From contig NC_133397.1 in assembly GCF_047511655.1 (NCBI RefSeq), forward strand, positions 41,430,001 through 41,494,000: DNA of 64,000 nucleotides. The letters run 5' to 3'. Below are positions 55,331 through 64,000 of the stretch, piece by piece. This DNA is from Castor canadensis (taxonomy: Eukaryota > Chordata > Mammalia > Rodentia > Castoridae). Each line of letters starts with the position of its first letter. The stretch's first letter is position 1. Below the pieces are notes generated by a model that saw only the letters and a list, made by a program, of their open reading frames with translations, was not told the DNA's origin and did no database searches. Position numbers and translations under genes: made by a program.

Positions 55331-55636
55331 CAGTGACCAGTACTACAGGCATGATGGGCTCTTGATATGGGTGGTGAATTATTGATAGAGTGAAGACAGC
55401 TTCCTTTTCCTGCTAAGGAGAGGTCATGTCACATTCTTGGAGCAACTTCCTAGAAACAGCTCTCCTCTTCCACTTTAGTAAAATTAAGTTAAGATGCAGA
55501 TCTATACATTCCTCCCTCATGCTTTGCTCTCACGCTGTCTTCAGTAAATTCCCAATGACAGCAACATGCTCTCAGGCTAATCTTCTTGAAACCACCACAA
55601 GTAATAAAACTATTCTTTGAAAACCATAGCCACAAA
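55331..55636. other. Unannotated stretch
   Basis: No gene. Possible further L2 text near 55,520-55,570. Confidence 0.4.
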
Positions 55637-55795
55637 TCTGGGCAGGGTGGTGCACAACTGTAAGTCCAGCACATAGAAGGTTGAGCAGGAGGATCGTGAG
55701 TTCAAGCATAGACTATGTAGCAAGTACCAGGGCAGCCTGGGCTACAGAGATAGACCCCTAAAAACAAAAACAACCCCCTCCAAAAAAAGGAAAAA
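55637..55795 (+). mobile_element. B1 variant with internal duplication
   Basis: 'gggcagggtggtgcacaact' near 55641, 'gactatgtagcaagtaccag' near 55711, then 'ggcagcctgggctacagaga' near 55731 and an A/C-rich tail. Confidence 0.87.
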
Positions 55796-55961
55796 GAGGA
55801 GAAAGAAAACAACAGCCACACATAGGTCAGAAAATATAGGCTCACATTTTATCTTTGCTCAATTAGTACTGAGAGCCTCCAGTCTTCTCAGTTACCCAAG
55901 TGTATTTTATTCCTGGGTCCCTGAAAAGCCTGAATTCTCCTTCTGTTTTCAATCTCTGGCT

Positions 55962-56062
55962 ATTGTGCTAGTGGAGTGCCTCAAGTGGTGAGAGCACCTG
56001 CCTAGCAAGTATGAGTCCCTGAGTTCAAATTTCAGTGTTGCCAAAAAAAAAAAAAAAAAAAA
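55962..56062 (+). mobile_element. ID-like SINE
   Basis: GTGCTAGTGGAGTGCCTCAA, CACCTGCCTAGCAAGTATGA and a 22-base A-run. Confidence 0.9.
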
Positions 56063-56689
56063 ATCACTTTCTAGCTATCTTCTAGTCTTCTCTTCCCATA
56101 TCCCGAGCAATACACACTTTTTTTGGCATGTCTAGTCCCAAATTTTGTTCTGTTTCCCTCAACTGGGTATCAGATATTCAGATGTAGGTTCTGTCCAATT
56201 TTACACAACCTTTCATTTTGGTGTTGTGGAAAAAAACAGCAAAGCAGGCTTTACAGTGGCTGGCACTGGGATTGATTACTCCATCACTTAACTGTGTCAT
56301 TAGAAAGTTACCAAATCTCTGCCACTTGTTAGGTTGTAAAACCAGTGCCTAACCAAAATCTTAGTTTTTTAATATTTGAAAATATAAGTGTAAGATTCAT
56401 ATTGAGTATTTATTGGGTGTCTCCTAAGACACAAAGTTTTCTCTTAGATAATTTTATATATAAACCTGTATGATACGTGACCAGAAGAAAAATGGCATTT
56501 CACCAGAGGTACCTGCCTCTATATATAGTAAATGTGCTTTCTACTTCAGGTTTCTGAAATTTTTTAGACTAATTTAGAATTACACATTATTTTATAGTAA
56601 AAATCTTGACACCAGTAAGATTGCATCAATAAGATCCAATATTAATTCATTGTTATACATACCCACATCTAGGTAAATGCTTTTGAAAA
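56063..56689. other. Unannotated stretch with weak MIR
   Basis: 56,255-56,330 ('actccatcacttaactgtgt' near 56278, then GAAAGTTACCAAATCTCTGC) is probably a MIR core on the plus strand. No gene otherwise. Confidence 0.5.
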
Positions 56690-57440
56690 GTAAAGCCGCT
56701 AGAAAAGAGCTCGATTTGTTCTGAACTACTTACCTGAAAAAGTTACCGGAAAGCCTCAGCCACATTTTACATGATCAAAGTAGAGCTACCCGAGATCACT
56801 GCAGGACTTAGGCAACTTGAGACAAAGAAAAAAAAGAATCGTTCATTAGGAAGTGTGAGAAATGTCTCGGGGTTGATTTTGTTTAAATGCCAATGTGAAT
56901 TGATCATTAGCATTTTGAGAGCCATGCAAATAACACCACCTAAGGGGCTAAACCAACATGGGATTGTTTCAGAGCAATTAATTCACTTCCAAGCTTCTTG
57001 TATTAACACCACCTTATTTCCCTAGTGTAGATAGACAATTTGTTTAAAAAAAAAAAAAAAAAACAACCAAAAACTGTGATATTCTGCCAATAAGATTACA
57101 GGGTGAAAGAACAACCCCCTAGTCAAATGCAAATTGTAGTCATATTAGTATGCTAATGAGCTAAGTGATAAACTATGGGTCAAATTTCTCCTTCTTCAGC
57201 TTAAATAGCACTTGAAAAGGGCTTATTTCTAAATGTTTGGGAAACCTAGGAGCAGCTGCAATTAAGGTTTATTACGTGAATATTATCTGTACATTATCTG
57301 TTCAGCAATATGAAAAATTAATAGATGGACTGAACTAAAATGAGACATAATTCTTCCTAATGATCTGCAAGTTATGGAGAAATGTGGCTTAAAAGGGACA
57401 TATTTAACCACTTTAAATTTAGAGTGAAATCTTCTAGAGA
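56690..57440. promoter_or_regulatory. Candidate developmental enhancer / conserved element
   Basis: About 750 bp with no SINE, LINE or LTR text. It holds two perfect octamers ATGCAAAT (56924-56931, 57127-57134), a variant ATGCTAAT (57150-57157), an E-box CAGCTG (57253-57258) next to ATTAAGG, and TAATTA-type homeodomain words (GCAATTAATTC near 56,975). An A-run sits at 57,045. It shows no open frame of note. Function is inferred from motif density and absence of repeats only. Its target gene is not in the window. Confidence 0.4.
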
Positions 57441-58064
57441 TTTCTTACATTGCAATTTTTTAAATTTAGCTTTGTTTTGTCTAGTCGAAGGAGGATGAAG
57501 GAGGAGCCAAGAAGGAAAATATGAGAAAAATGGTTGAAGTAAGATACGTTTTCATGAGAAGGAAGTGAGTTACATGTTTAGAGACAACAATTTCTCCTCC
57601 TTGACCCCTTCTCAAAGACTTTCCTGGCTGGTCCGAAAGCAGTGGTGTTCACAACTAATTGATCAAAGACTTTCCTGATTGAACCTGCTCCCATACCCTT
57701 ATTTCACCCTCTCACTAGGCAGCTTTGTGCTTTCATAGAGTTTTTCATATTCACTAGCTTTACATTCTTGTGTTTGTTTTCTAAGTTCCTTAAAATTTGG
57801 GGACAGGTCTCACTGTGGTTTGCAGCACCCAGCCCCAGTCCTTGTCTACAGGTCAGCTTCTGGAAAGCCAGGTGAAGACAGAGGAGGCTAGGAGGAGGGT
57901 GGAGAAAGTCTCCAAATGGTCACACAGGGGCTTCCCTCTTCCTTTTTTGTGTCCCTTCTTCCCCTCTATCCTTGTTGCCACTTCCCCAAATTTCATGTCC
58001 ATAGGCAAGTCACTGAGTCTGTTTGGGCCTTATCCTTCACCATTCATGAAATGGCCAGTGTCAA
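57441..58064. other. Unannotated stretch, no gene seen
   Basis: The 91-codon ORF 57797-58072 has no recognised domain. The word 'tcaaagactttcctg' occurs twice (near 57,613 and 57,663), 50 bases apart. Confidence 0.5.
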
Positions 58065-58240
58065 GATGGTAGTCTCAACCTTGGCTGCATAATAGTCACC
58101 TGGAACTTTACAAAAAACTGATGACTGGGTTCCATGCCAGAGCTTCCAAATTTAAGGGTGTGGTTGTTGCCAGGACATGGGGAAGTTTAAAGCTCCTCGG
58201 GTAACTGTATTGTGCAGCTTAGGCTGAAAGCCAGTGTCCT
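58065..58240 (+). mobile_element. MER5A-type hAT DNA transposon remnant
   Basis: GTAGTCTCAACCTTGGCTGC, ATAATAGTCACCTGGAAC and 'gatgactgggttccatgcca' near 58120. The end is near 'aggctgaaagccagtgtcct'. No coding capacity. Confidence 0.75.
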
Positions 58241-58349
58241 AAGGGTGTTATAAAAATTAAAGAGCCGAAGGGGGAAGCAGCTGATTAGTAGTAGGGGGTA
58301 AAAAAAAACCATATTTCCTTCTTTCTCCAGTTAGCTTTCATGTGTTCAT

Positions 58350-58758
58350 AGTACATATTAAATATGTATTAGCAGAAATGATATGATGTCACTTTTGAGA
58401 TGAGGCTATAAAAAGTCTATGATTTCCATCTTAAGCTCTTATTCTCTCTCACGTTCTCAAATCCTCTGCTACCTTATGAGCAGTCCTATGGAGAGGTCCA
58501 TGTGGCAAGGAGCTGATGTTTCTGGCCAATGGCTGATGAGAACCTAAGATCTGCTTATCCTATGGGAGTGGGCATGGAAGCAGGTGTTTCTCTACGCATT
58601 TGAGTCTTCATATGAAGCTGCAGCCCCTACCAACACCTTGATCTCAGCCTTAGGAGAGACCCAGCCGGTGACCCAGCTAAGCAGGGCCCGATTCCTGTTG
58701 GTTTTAAATACTACATTTTGGGTGACTTGCTTATAGAAATGGATAACTAATACACCAA
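58350..58758 (+). mobile_element. MaLR-type LTR (ancient)
   Basis: 'tatgatgtcacttttgagat' near 58382, 'gagaggtccatgtggcaagg' near 58491, 'caacaccttgatctcagcct' near 58632, 'acccagccggtgacccagct' near 58659 and the end 'ggataactaatacac' near 58741. Confidence 0.78.
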
Positions 58759-59305
58759 ATTTCGTCTGTCCATCACCAGATGAGAGACATTTGGATTTTT
58801 CTGAGTTTTCATTTGTGAAAATTATGAACATTCACATACATGACTCAGAGGACTTTTTAAATGGCACTAAGCTCAGCTGGCTTGTAATACTCCTATAGTT
58901 CCAACTTTTTTTCCTTTTTTTAACTGCTTGCTTGTTTAAAACACTTTCTTATCTTGTCAAGGAAAACTATGCGATCTATCACCTATGTCCTTTAGTAATT
59001 TGTTAAATCAGAACACAGTAGGTCTGTGTGTAAATTCAGTAAATTTTAAAGGCCATTCAGGTCCAATCTACCTACCTCTTGACAGTCAGAGTGTTAATGT
59101 TTCAGGACATTAAAATATAATGCTTAATATTACATTTGCTTAATTTTATACTGGGTGTGCATGTGTGTGTGTCTGGTACAGAGGGTAGTTTGATGCCCTG
59201 GATGAATTAGTCATACAGTTTCATTTTGATTTTTTTTTTGCCTCTTATTTGCTTCCCAAAGCATTTATCTCTTAGAAAAAGAAAGAAAAATAAATAAACA
59301 AAAAC
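58759..59305. other. Unannotated stretch
   Basis: A short (TG)n-type run lies near 59,155-59,175. No gene. Confidence 0.5.
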
Positions 59306-59422
59306 ACCTTTTTTTTTTTTGAGACAGGGTCTTAGTATACAGCCCAGACTGCCCTTGAATAATTTGTGATCCTTCTGCTTAAGTCTCCTGAGTGCTGGGA
59401 TTACAGGCACCGCACATGGCCC
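59306..59422 (-). mobile_element. B1-like SINE monomer
   Basis: T-run, GAGACAGGGTCTTAGTATAC, CTCCTGAGTGCTGGGATTAC and 'accgcacatggccct'. Confidence 0.88.
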
Positions 59423-59439
59423 TTTAACTCTTAACTAAG

Positions 59440-59765
59440 GGTAGCGTTACCATGATATGTGTCCCAGTCCTTATGTGCTGATATAACAGGATACCACGGA
59501 CTGGGTAAATTACAAAGAACAGAAACTTGTTTCTTACACCTACAGAGACCATGAAGTCCAAGATCAAGATGCTGGCATTTGATCTGGTGAAGACCTTTTG
59601 CTGCATCTTCACATGGAGAATGTGGAATGTCACATGAAATTTCATTCATAAGGCCCTTAATCTCATTAATGAGAGAGGACTCCTCATGGCCCAGTCACCT
59701 CTTAGGAACATCACATTAACAAAACCTGAATTTTGGAGGAGACACATTCAAACCTGACGTATTCA
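59440..59765 (-). mobile_element. MaLR-type LTR
   Basis: 'ataacaggataccacggact' near 59483, 'gggtaaattacaaagaacag' near 59503, 'ggacatcacattaac'-like text near 59708, and 'tttggaggagacacattcaa' near 59733 follow the antisense MST/THE1 order. Two overlapping ORFs here are accidental. Confidence 0.75.
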
Positions 59766-59952
59766 GGGTTGTGTGACATGAACCATTTTGTAATAGTATC
59801 TACGGACTCCTTAGCCTGTACCAGGCACTGCTCTAAACTCTGAACCTGCATTGCACTTTAGTTAATCCCTACAACAACTGCATGAGCTAGCTGCTTGCAA
59901 TATGATGGTTGTTTTGTACAGTTCTGGGGTACAGCATTCACATTGTGATCTT
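59766..59952. other. Short unique stretch
   Basis: No repeat identified. It carries the left copy of the 15-bp TSD (59938-59952). Confidence 0.5.
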
Positions 59953-60390
59953 TTATGGGGTTTTGCTTGTTCATTTGTTTGGGAAGTCCTGGGGTTTGGA
60001 CTCATGCCCTATGTTTGTAGGTGCTCTGCCAATTGGGCCATGTCCCAGCCCTTTTTTACTTTAGTTATTTTTCAGATAGGGTTTTGCATTTTTGCCTGGG
60101 GCTGGCCTCTGACCTCTGTCCTACCTATGCCTCTTGTAGTACACCCAGCTTATTGATTGAGATGGGGCTATTGCTAACTTTTTGCTTGGGCTGGCCTCAA
60201 ACTAAGATCCTCCTGATTTCTGCCTCTCAAGTAGTAGGGATTATAGATTATAGATTTTTCACCGCCACACCTGGCATTGTTTTGTTTTTGAGATAGGGTC
60301 TCACTGTAGCCCAGACTGGCCTCAGATCACTCTCCTCCTGCCTCAGCTTCTTGAGTGCTGTGATGGCAGGTATACACTACTACATCTGGC
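59953..60390 (-). mobile_element. Four-unit composite SINE (B1-B1-B1-ID) with 15-bp TSD
   Basis: Plus-strand order: T/G-rich tail, antisense ID (GGGGTTTGGACTCATGCCCT), two antisense B1-like units (CAGATAGGGTTTTGCATTTT; GAGATGGGGCTATTGCTAAC), then a third antisense B1 (GAGATAGGGTCTCACTGTAG to CTACATCTGGC). The direct repeats tcacattgtgatctt at 59938-59952 and 60391-60405 are identical and enclose the whole 438 bp. Confidence 0.85.
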
Positions 60391-60499
60391 TCACATTGTG
60401 ATCTTTGTGAAGGGGATCCCTGGATTGTTGTAGTGCTAGGCTGCCTGTTGCTACTGTCTAATATTTCTCTACTCTTATATTACAAGGCAAAGAAAGGCA

Positions 60500-60690
60500 T
60501 TTGTGGGGATGGTAGTGCATGCCTGTAATCTCAGCACACAGGAGAGGGAAGAGATAGGAAAACTGCAAGTTAAAGGTTAAGCCTAGGTTACAATGTGAGT
60601 TTGAGGCCAGCCTGAGCTACATTGTGAGATCCTAAATATCTTACCCATGCTTGTAAGCAGCAGAACCCTAGGCTCAAAACCCAGCATGGG
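60500..60690 (+). mobile_element. B1 variant with internal duplication and ID-like end
   Basis: 'gtagtgcatgcctgtaatct' near 60511, then two 'aggttacaatgtgagtt..' and 'agctacattgtgagatcc' blocks, followed by a degraded ID-like piece ending CTCAAAACCCAGCATGG. Confidence 0.75.
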
Positions 60691-60992
60691 GGTAGGGGAA
60701 ACTATAGTAGATATCCCTGGAGGACAGGAAGAGAGATATTTTCAGAAGGAGACAAAGAAAGGGCTTCTACAGTGTGGTAGTATTATATTGTTACCCTAGT
60801 CGTGGTTACTTTATAGTTATTTTTAATATTCATACTTACATTTTTATGTATTCTTTTCTAGATGATACAATTTCTCAAAAGGAAAAAAAATTAACTTGAG
60901 TTAATTTAGTAGGTTTTTATTCCTGTCATACAAACATATTCCAAGATCCATTCAAGGTAGCTTAGTAGCAGTATTCATTCAATAAATAAAGT

Positions 60993-61042
60993 GTATGCAT
61001 GTGTGTGTATGTGTGTATATGTGTGTGTGAGAGAGAGAGAGT
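60993..61042. repeat. (GT)n/(GA)n microsatellite
   Basis: GTGT-rich run with AT interruptions, passing into five GA units. Confidence 0.93.
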
Positions 61043-61834
61043 TTAAAGCATACTATTTAAATATCACTGAACTCTGGCATTAGAAGAAATCTTATAAATT
61101 TTCTAGTTAGTTGAAGGTCTTCATTTTACAAAGAGAATATTGAGACTAAGTCAGAATCTTGGGTTCTTTCTACCAAGTTATTTCACTTTCCTAACACAAG
61201 AGACAGCAATCATATCAGCAAGAAATGCATATTTCAAAGACTCAATTATTTTTAATGCTTATTTTATTCTTAGAAGACTCAAATGCCTCAGTGCTGAAAA
61301 TAAATTATCTTATGTAATATAATATCTATACATAAGCAGCATTTATATCATCTTTGCTAGATATCAAGAACATGCAAAAAAGAAATTACCACAACTTTAA
61401 ATGGAATTTTACTGACAACTACTAAATTTTCTTCCCTGCTTATCAATTTTAAATCATATAATAAAGTGAATTTAATGATACAGCAAGTCTTATGGGTATG
61501 GGAAAAATTGCTTCCCTTTTGCTAAACCCATCAAATGTAATTGAAGATTAATAATATTCTGGGTTGTAAAAATTGCTTTATTTTCCCTAATGGAAGACAT
61601 ATCACCACTTTTGATGCTATAGTCTGTTACTTAGAAAGGAAAAAGAAGTAAAACGTCTACAGACAGAATGGGTACATAATTTGTAGGGTTCATTGAAAAA
61701 TAAAAGTGTGGGTATCTTGTTTAAAAAGCAGGGAGGGGGAGGACCATTAAAAAGACTAAAATATGAAACATTTTTTCTTTAGATATCTCTTTCTCTCAAC
61801 TGATCACTATAGCTTTTATTTGCTAGTTAGTGTC
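61043..61834. other. Unannotated AT-rich stretch
   Basis: 61,060-61,200 ('attagaagaaatcttataaa' near 61079, 'cttcattttacaaagagaat' near 61119) resembles an ancient MIR/L3-like element on the minus strand. The rest is unique to my eye. No gene. Confidence 0.45.
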
Positions 61835-62654
61835 ATGCTCCCTCCCACAGGAATCCTTGCAGATGAGCAAAGACTTTTGCAGGTGCTCTGCTCTGGAGCC
61901 TCATTCCAGGATTGACTGCACGCTCACTCTTCAACTGGCTGCCAGCAGCAGAACCAAGACACTGGCCCTGCAAGGAACAGGAAGTCAACTTCTCTGTCCC
62001 ATGTCCCATGGCCTGCCTCCCAAGTGCATGAGAGACAATTACCCCTCATCCTCTCCTCAAGATTGCAACCTCCATGCTGGGCCTGGGATTGCAGATGGGT
62101 GAGAGGCTCAACTCTACCAAGACACCCATCAAATCCCCAGTGGCACTGTCAGCCCAGGGTAGGGATGGCCGCCATTATACCCTGACCCAAGATACTGAAA
62201 GATACATGTGCTGGACCTGGGCCTTCTCCACACCATACCCAGGTCCCTGCTAGAAGAGGAGGGGACAGGCAGAAATACCCACCATGATCCAATGGCCACT
62301 CTGGGCAGAAGTGGTCCCTGGGCAGGGTAAAAATGGAGAGGCCAGGCAGGGTTTGGAGTGCTAGGGCATGGAAGAGCCAGCAGCTGAGAATTAGTCCCAG
62401 AAAGCAGAGATGGCAAGTAGTAGAACCACGTGTGAGTCAAGGTTCCAAGTCTCCATCATATCTGCATTGTCCCATCAAACTTCACTTACAGAATAAGAAT
62501 TCAAAGATAAAGCCACTTAAGTTACTAATGTTTTTAGGGTTCAATACAGACGTTGAACCCTAAAAGCATAACCTGTGAGCACAAGGCCCATGGAAGTGTA
62601 CTGGTCACACCCAGAAAGCCAGCCCTACCTGTAAGTACATCCGGAGCACGCTAA
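61835..62654. other. GC-richer unclassified block
   Basis: Distinctly richer in G+C than its flanks. ORFs 61830-62102 (plus, 90 codons) and 62129-62440 (minus, 103 codons) abut but have no known domain. It could be an old LTR or a retroposed transcript. I cannot assign it. Confidence 0.35.
62532..62565. repeat. Perfect inverted repeat (hairpin)
   Basis: Left arm TTTTAGGGTTCAA (62532-62544) is exactly complementary to TTGAACCCTAAAA (62553-62565), with the 8-base loop TACAGACG. Confidence 0.95.
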
Positions 62655-62745
62655 AAATGATTTTGCTTGGCTGGGCCGCTAACCTTGATTCTCATACCTC
62701 CATCTCCTGAATAGCTGGGATTATAGGTAGGCACTACATGCTCCA
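62655..62745 (-). mobile_element. B1 fragment
   Basis: Truncated antisense B1: TGGGCCGCTAACCTTGATTC, CCATCTCCTGAATAGCTGGG and ATTATAGGTAGGCAC. Confidence 0.78.
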
Positions 62746-62784
62746 CAGAATGCAATTGCTTTATCACTTCATTTAGTAATACCC

Positions 62785-62940
62785 ATATTCAATGCACAAA
62801 TTCTACTTCTTCCTTAAAGCCTTCCCAACTATCCTGATATTATCCATAGTTTCCTTGTCTCTCTTTTTGCCATTGTTTATTGTTCATTATCTTCTAACAA
62901 TGTGTTGTATTTCCAAACCAGAATTTACTTTCTTTAAGAA
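62785..62940 (+). mobile_element. LINE-2 3' fragment
   Basis: 'acttcttccttaaagccttc' near 62804, CCAACTATCCTGATATTATC and 'aatgtgttgtatttccaaac' near 62899 follow the L2 'cttccttcaagcctt..' block. Confidence 0.6.
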
Positions 62941-62950
62941 TACTCAGACC

Positions 62951-63094
62951 CGCTAGGAGCCGGTGGTTCAAAGCCAGCCTGGGCAAATAGTTTGCAAGAC
63001 CCTATCTCAAAAAAAATGTTCACAGAAAAGGGGTGGTGGAGTGGCTCACGGTGTAGGCCCTGAGTTCAAACCCTAGTACCGAAAAAAAAAAAAA
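62951..63094 (+). mobile_element. B1-ID dimeric SINE, internally deleted
   Basis: GGAGCCGGTGGTTCAAAGCC shows a deletion across the B1 'cctgtaatcctagctactc' core. Then comes the linker, and a short ID half (GAGTGGCTCACGGTGTAGGC, CCTGAGTTCAAACCCTAGTA) with poly-A. Confidence 0.9.
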
Positions 63095-63227
63095 TGCACA
63101 AACCTTTAGTATTTTCTGTGCTCTTGTTTGTTTACCTCTCTACTTAGAACTTAACATTCTGACTTTTGTTTGTGTGTACACAATTACACTGAAGAAAAAC
63201 AATAGGTCTCCAAATTATCTTTGTTGG
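63095..63227. other. Short unannotated spacer
   Basis: No feature seen. Confidence 0.5.
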
Positions 63228-63329
63228 ACTGGGAATGTAGCTCAGTGGTAGAGTGCTTGCCTGGTATGCACAAGTCCCAGGGTTTGATTCCCAGCACCAC
63301 AATAAATAAATAAGTAAACAAACAAATAA
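63228..63329 (+). mobile_element. ID-type SINE
   Basis: GGACTGGGAATGTAGCTCAG, GGTAGAGTGCTTGCCTGGTA, GGGTTTGATTCCCAGCACCA and an (AAAT)/(AAAC) tail. A good A-box and B-box pair is visible, but this is a SINE, not a tRNA gene. Confidence 0.92.
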
Positions 63330-63356
63330 CTGTCTTTGTTGTTAGAACTTGCATAA

Positions 63357-63572
63357 GCTGAGACATGGTGGCACAAGACTGTAATCCCGGCACTCAGGAG
63401 GCAGAGACAGGAGAATTATGAACTCAAAGCAACCTGGTGAGGACTAGGTGCATAGTTAGACTGTGTCTCAAAAAAAACCAAATGCTGGAGATCTAGCACA
63501 GTGGCAGAGCCGTTGCCTAGCATGCTCAAAGTCCTGAGTTGATCCCCAGCTCCACAAAAACAAACAAACAGC
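63357..63572 (+). mobile_element. B1 plus ID-type dimer
   Basis: B1 (GTAATCCCGGCACTCAGGAG, 'tgtgtctcaaaaaaaaccaa' near 63463) joined to an ID body (TAGCACAGTGGCAGAGCCGT, CCTAGCATGCTCAAAG) with an (AAAC)n tail. The joint resembles the squirrel-style B1-dID arrangement, unlike the other dimers here. Confidence 0.85.
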
Positions 63573-64000
63573 AACATGCTTGCTTAAATGAGAACAAAAT
63601 CTCTACTGGAAATAAGAGGCAATGGGAAATGAGAGTATCTATGAATGTAAAAGCTTAGGCCAGAAATGATCTAAGGCAGAAAGTATGACGCAACTGAATA
63701 GACCATGATTCAACCTCTCACGCAGATCAGCACCTTCCACTATGTCCTCTGCCCATCACCCAGGGCACAAACGACTATGCTGATGCCTCTTCAACCCTGT
63801 TGGCAGCATATTCTGCCTCCAAATATTTCTCAAATTCTTTTCCACTCCTTGAATACTTTCCTTTTGCCTCCCCCCACATACTCACCTTTGCTTTTTTTCC
63901 TCAAGGCTTTGCTCATTGTTTATTAAAAGAAACGAATTAACCTCAAGAAGTGTGTTAGTAAGAGATGGAATGAATCCTGCCAATTTCTCCCTTCTTGGAT
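63573..64000. other. Unannotated stretch to window end
   Basis: No gene or named repeat. The 73-codon ORF 63705-63926 is proline-rich from a C/T-rich patch. Confidence 0.5.

Noticed and set aside
57613-57677. Repeated word tcaaagactttcctg 50 bases apart
   Set aside because: Too short and flanked by unlike sequence; noted only as a small local repeat.
62129-62440. 103-codon minus-strand ORF
   Set aside because: Pro/Ser/Leu-rich from C/T-rich composition; no domain and no conservation evidence available.
63228-63300. tRNA-like A-box and B-box suggesting a tRNA gene
   Set aside because: The sequence is the ID SINE body with a poly-A tail and has many sister copies in the window.

Overview
This window is non-coding mammalian nuclear DNA, almost certainly from a rodent. 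The best match is a castorimorph such as a beaver. That lineage call rests on my recognition of the SINE families, not on a database search. The sequence is AT-rich and CpG-poor. It is packed with short retroposons of three related kinds: (i) tRNA-derived ID-like monomers (key words GGCTGG..GTGGCTCAAGTGGTAGAG, GCCTGCCTAGCAAGC, GAGTTCAAACCCCAGTACC), (ii) 7SL-derived B1-like monomers (GGCTCACGCCTGTAATCCTAG, CTCAGGAGGCAGAG), and (iii) fused B1-ID dimers, trimers and one four-unit composite.

I found no protein-coding exon, functional RNA gene, CRISPR array or bacterial-type feature. The longest ORFs run through repeats or low-complexity tracts and show no conserved domain. The one real protein signal is a decayed reverse transcriptase inside an ancient LINE-2 copy. 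The window is best read as a gene desert or part of a very long intron.

Layout: 0-7 kb has an old L1 3' end (2.1-3.7 kb) split by three SINEs. 7-16 kb has scattered MIR, L2, L1 and SINE copies and a perfect 16-bp-arm hairpin (14,978-15,016). 15.8-19.2 kb has two MaLR-type LTRs, a MER5-type DNA transposon and an unmasked 17 kb stretch. 21.6-24.4 kb holds old repeats and an L1 ORF2/3' end. 27.4-28.9 kb is an L1 that received two LTRs. 29.5-32.5 kb is a nearly full-length antisense L2. 32.9-33.5 kb carries two polypurine tracts. A solo LTR at 36,881-37,264 matches the inverted one at 27,608-27,961, and an unrelated solo LTR lies at 42,085-42,384. 45-47.5 kb is SINE-dense. 48.3-49.7 kb is an old L1-like repeat split by an MLT1 LTR. 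50-55 kb holds old L1-like sequence with SINEs. 52.6-53.2 kb and 56.7-57.4 kb are repeat-poor and carry enhancer-like motif clusters. 58-60.4 kb has MER5, MaLR and composite SINE copies. The last 3.6 kb has an unclassified GC-richer block, L2 and SINEs.

No genes work together here. The information lies in insertion history (nesting, target-site duplications) and in two or three candidate cis-regulatory blocks, the strongest being 56,690-57,440. I saw no evidence of a new gene system.
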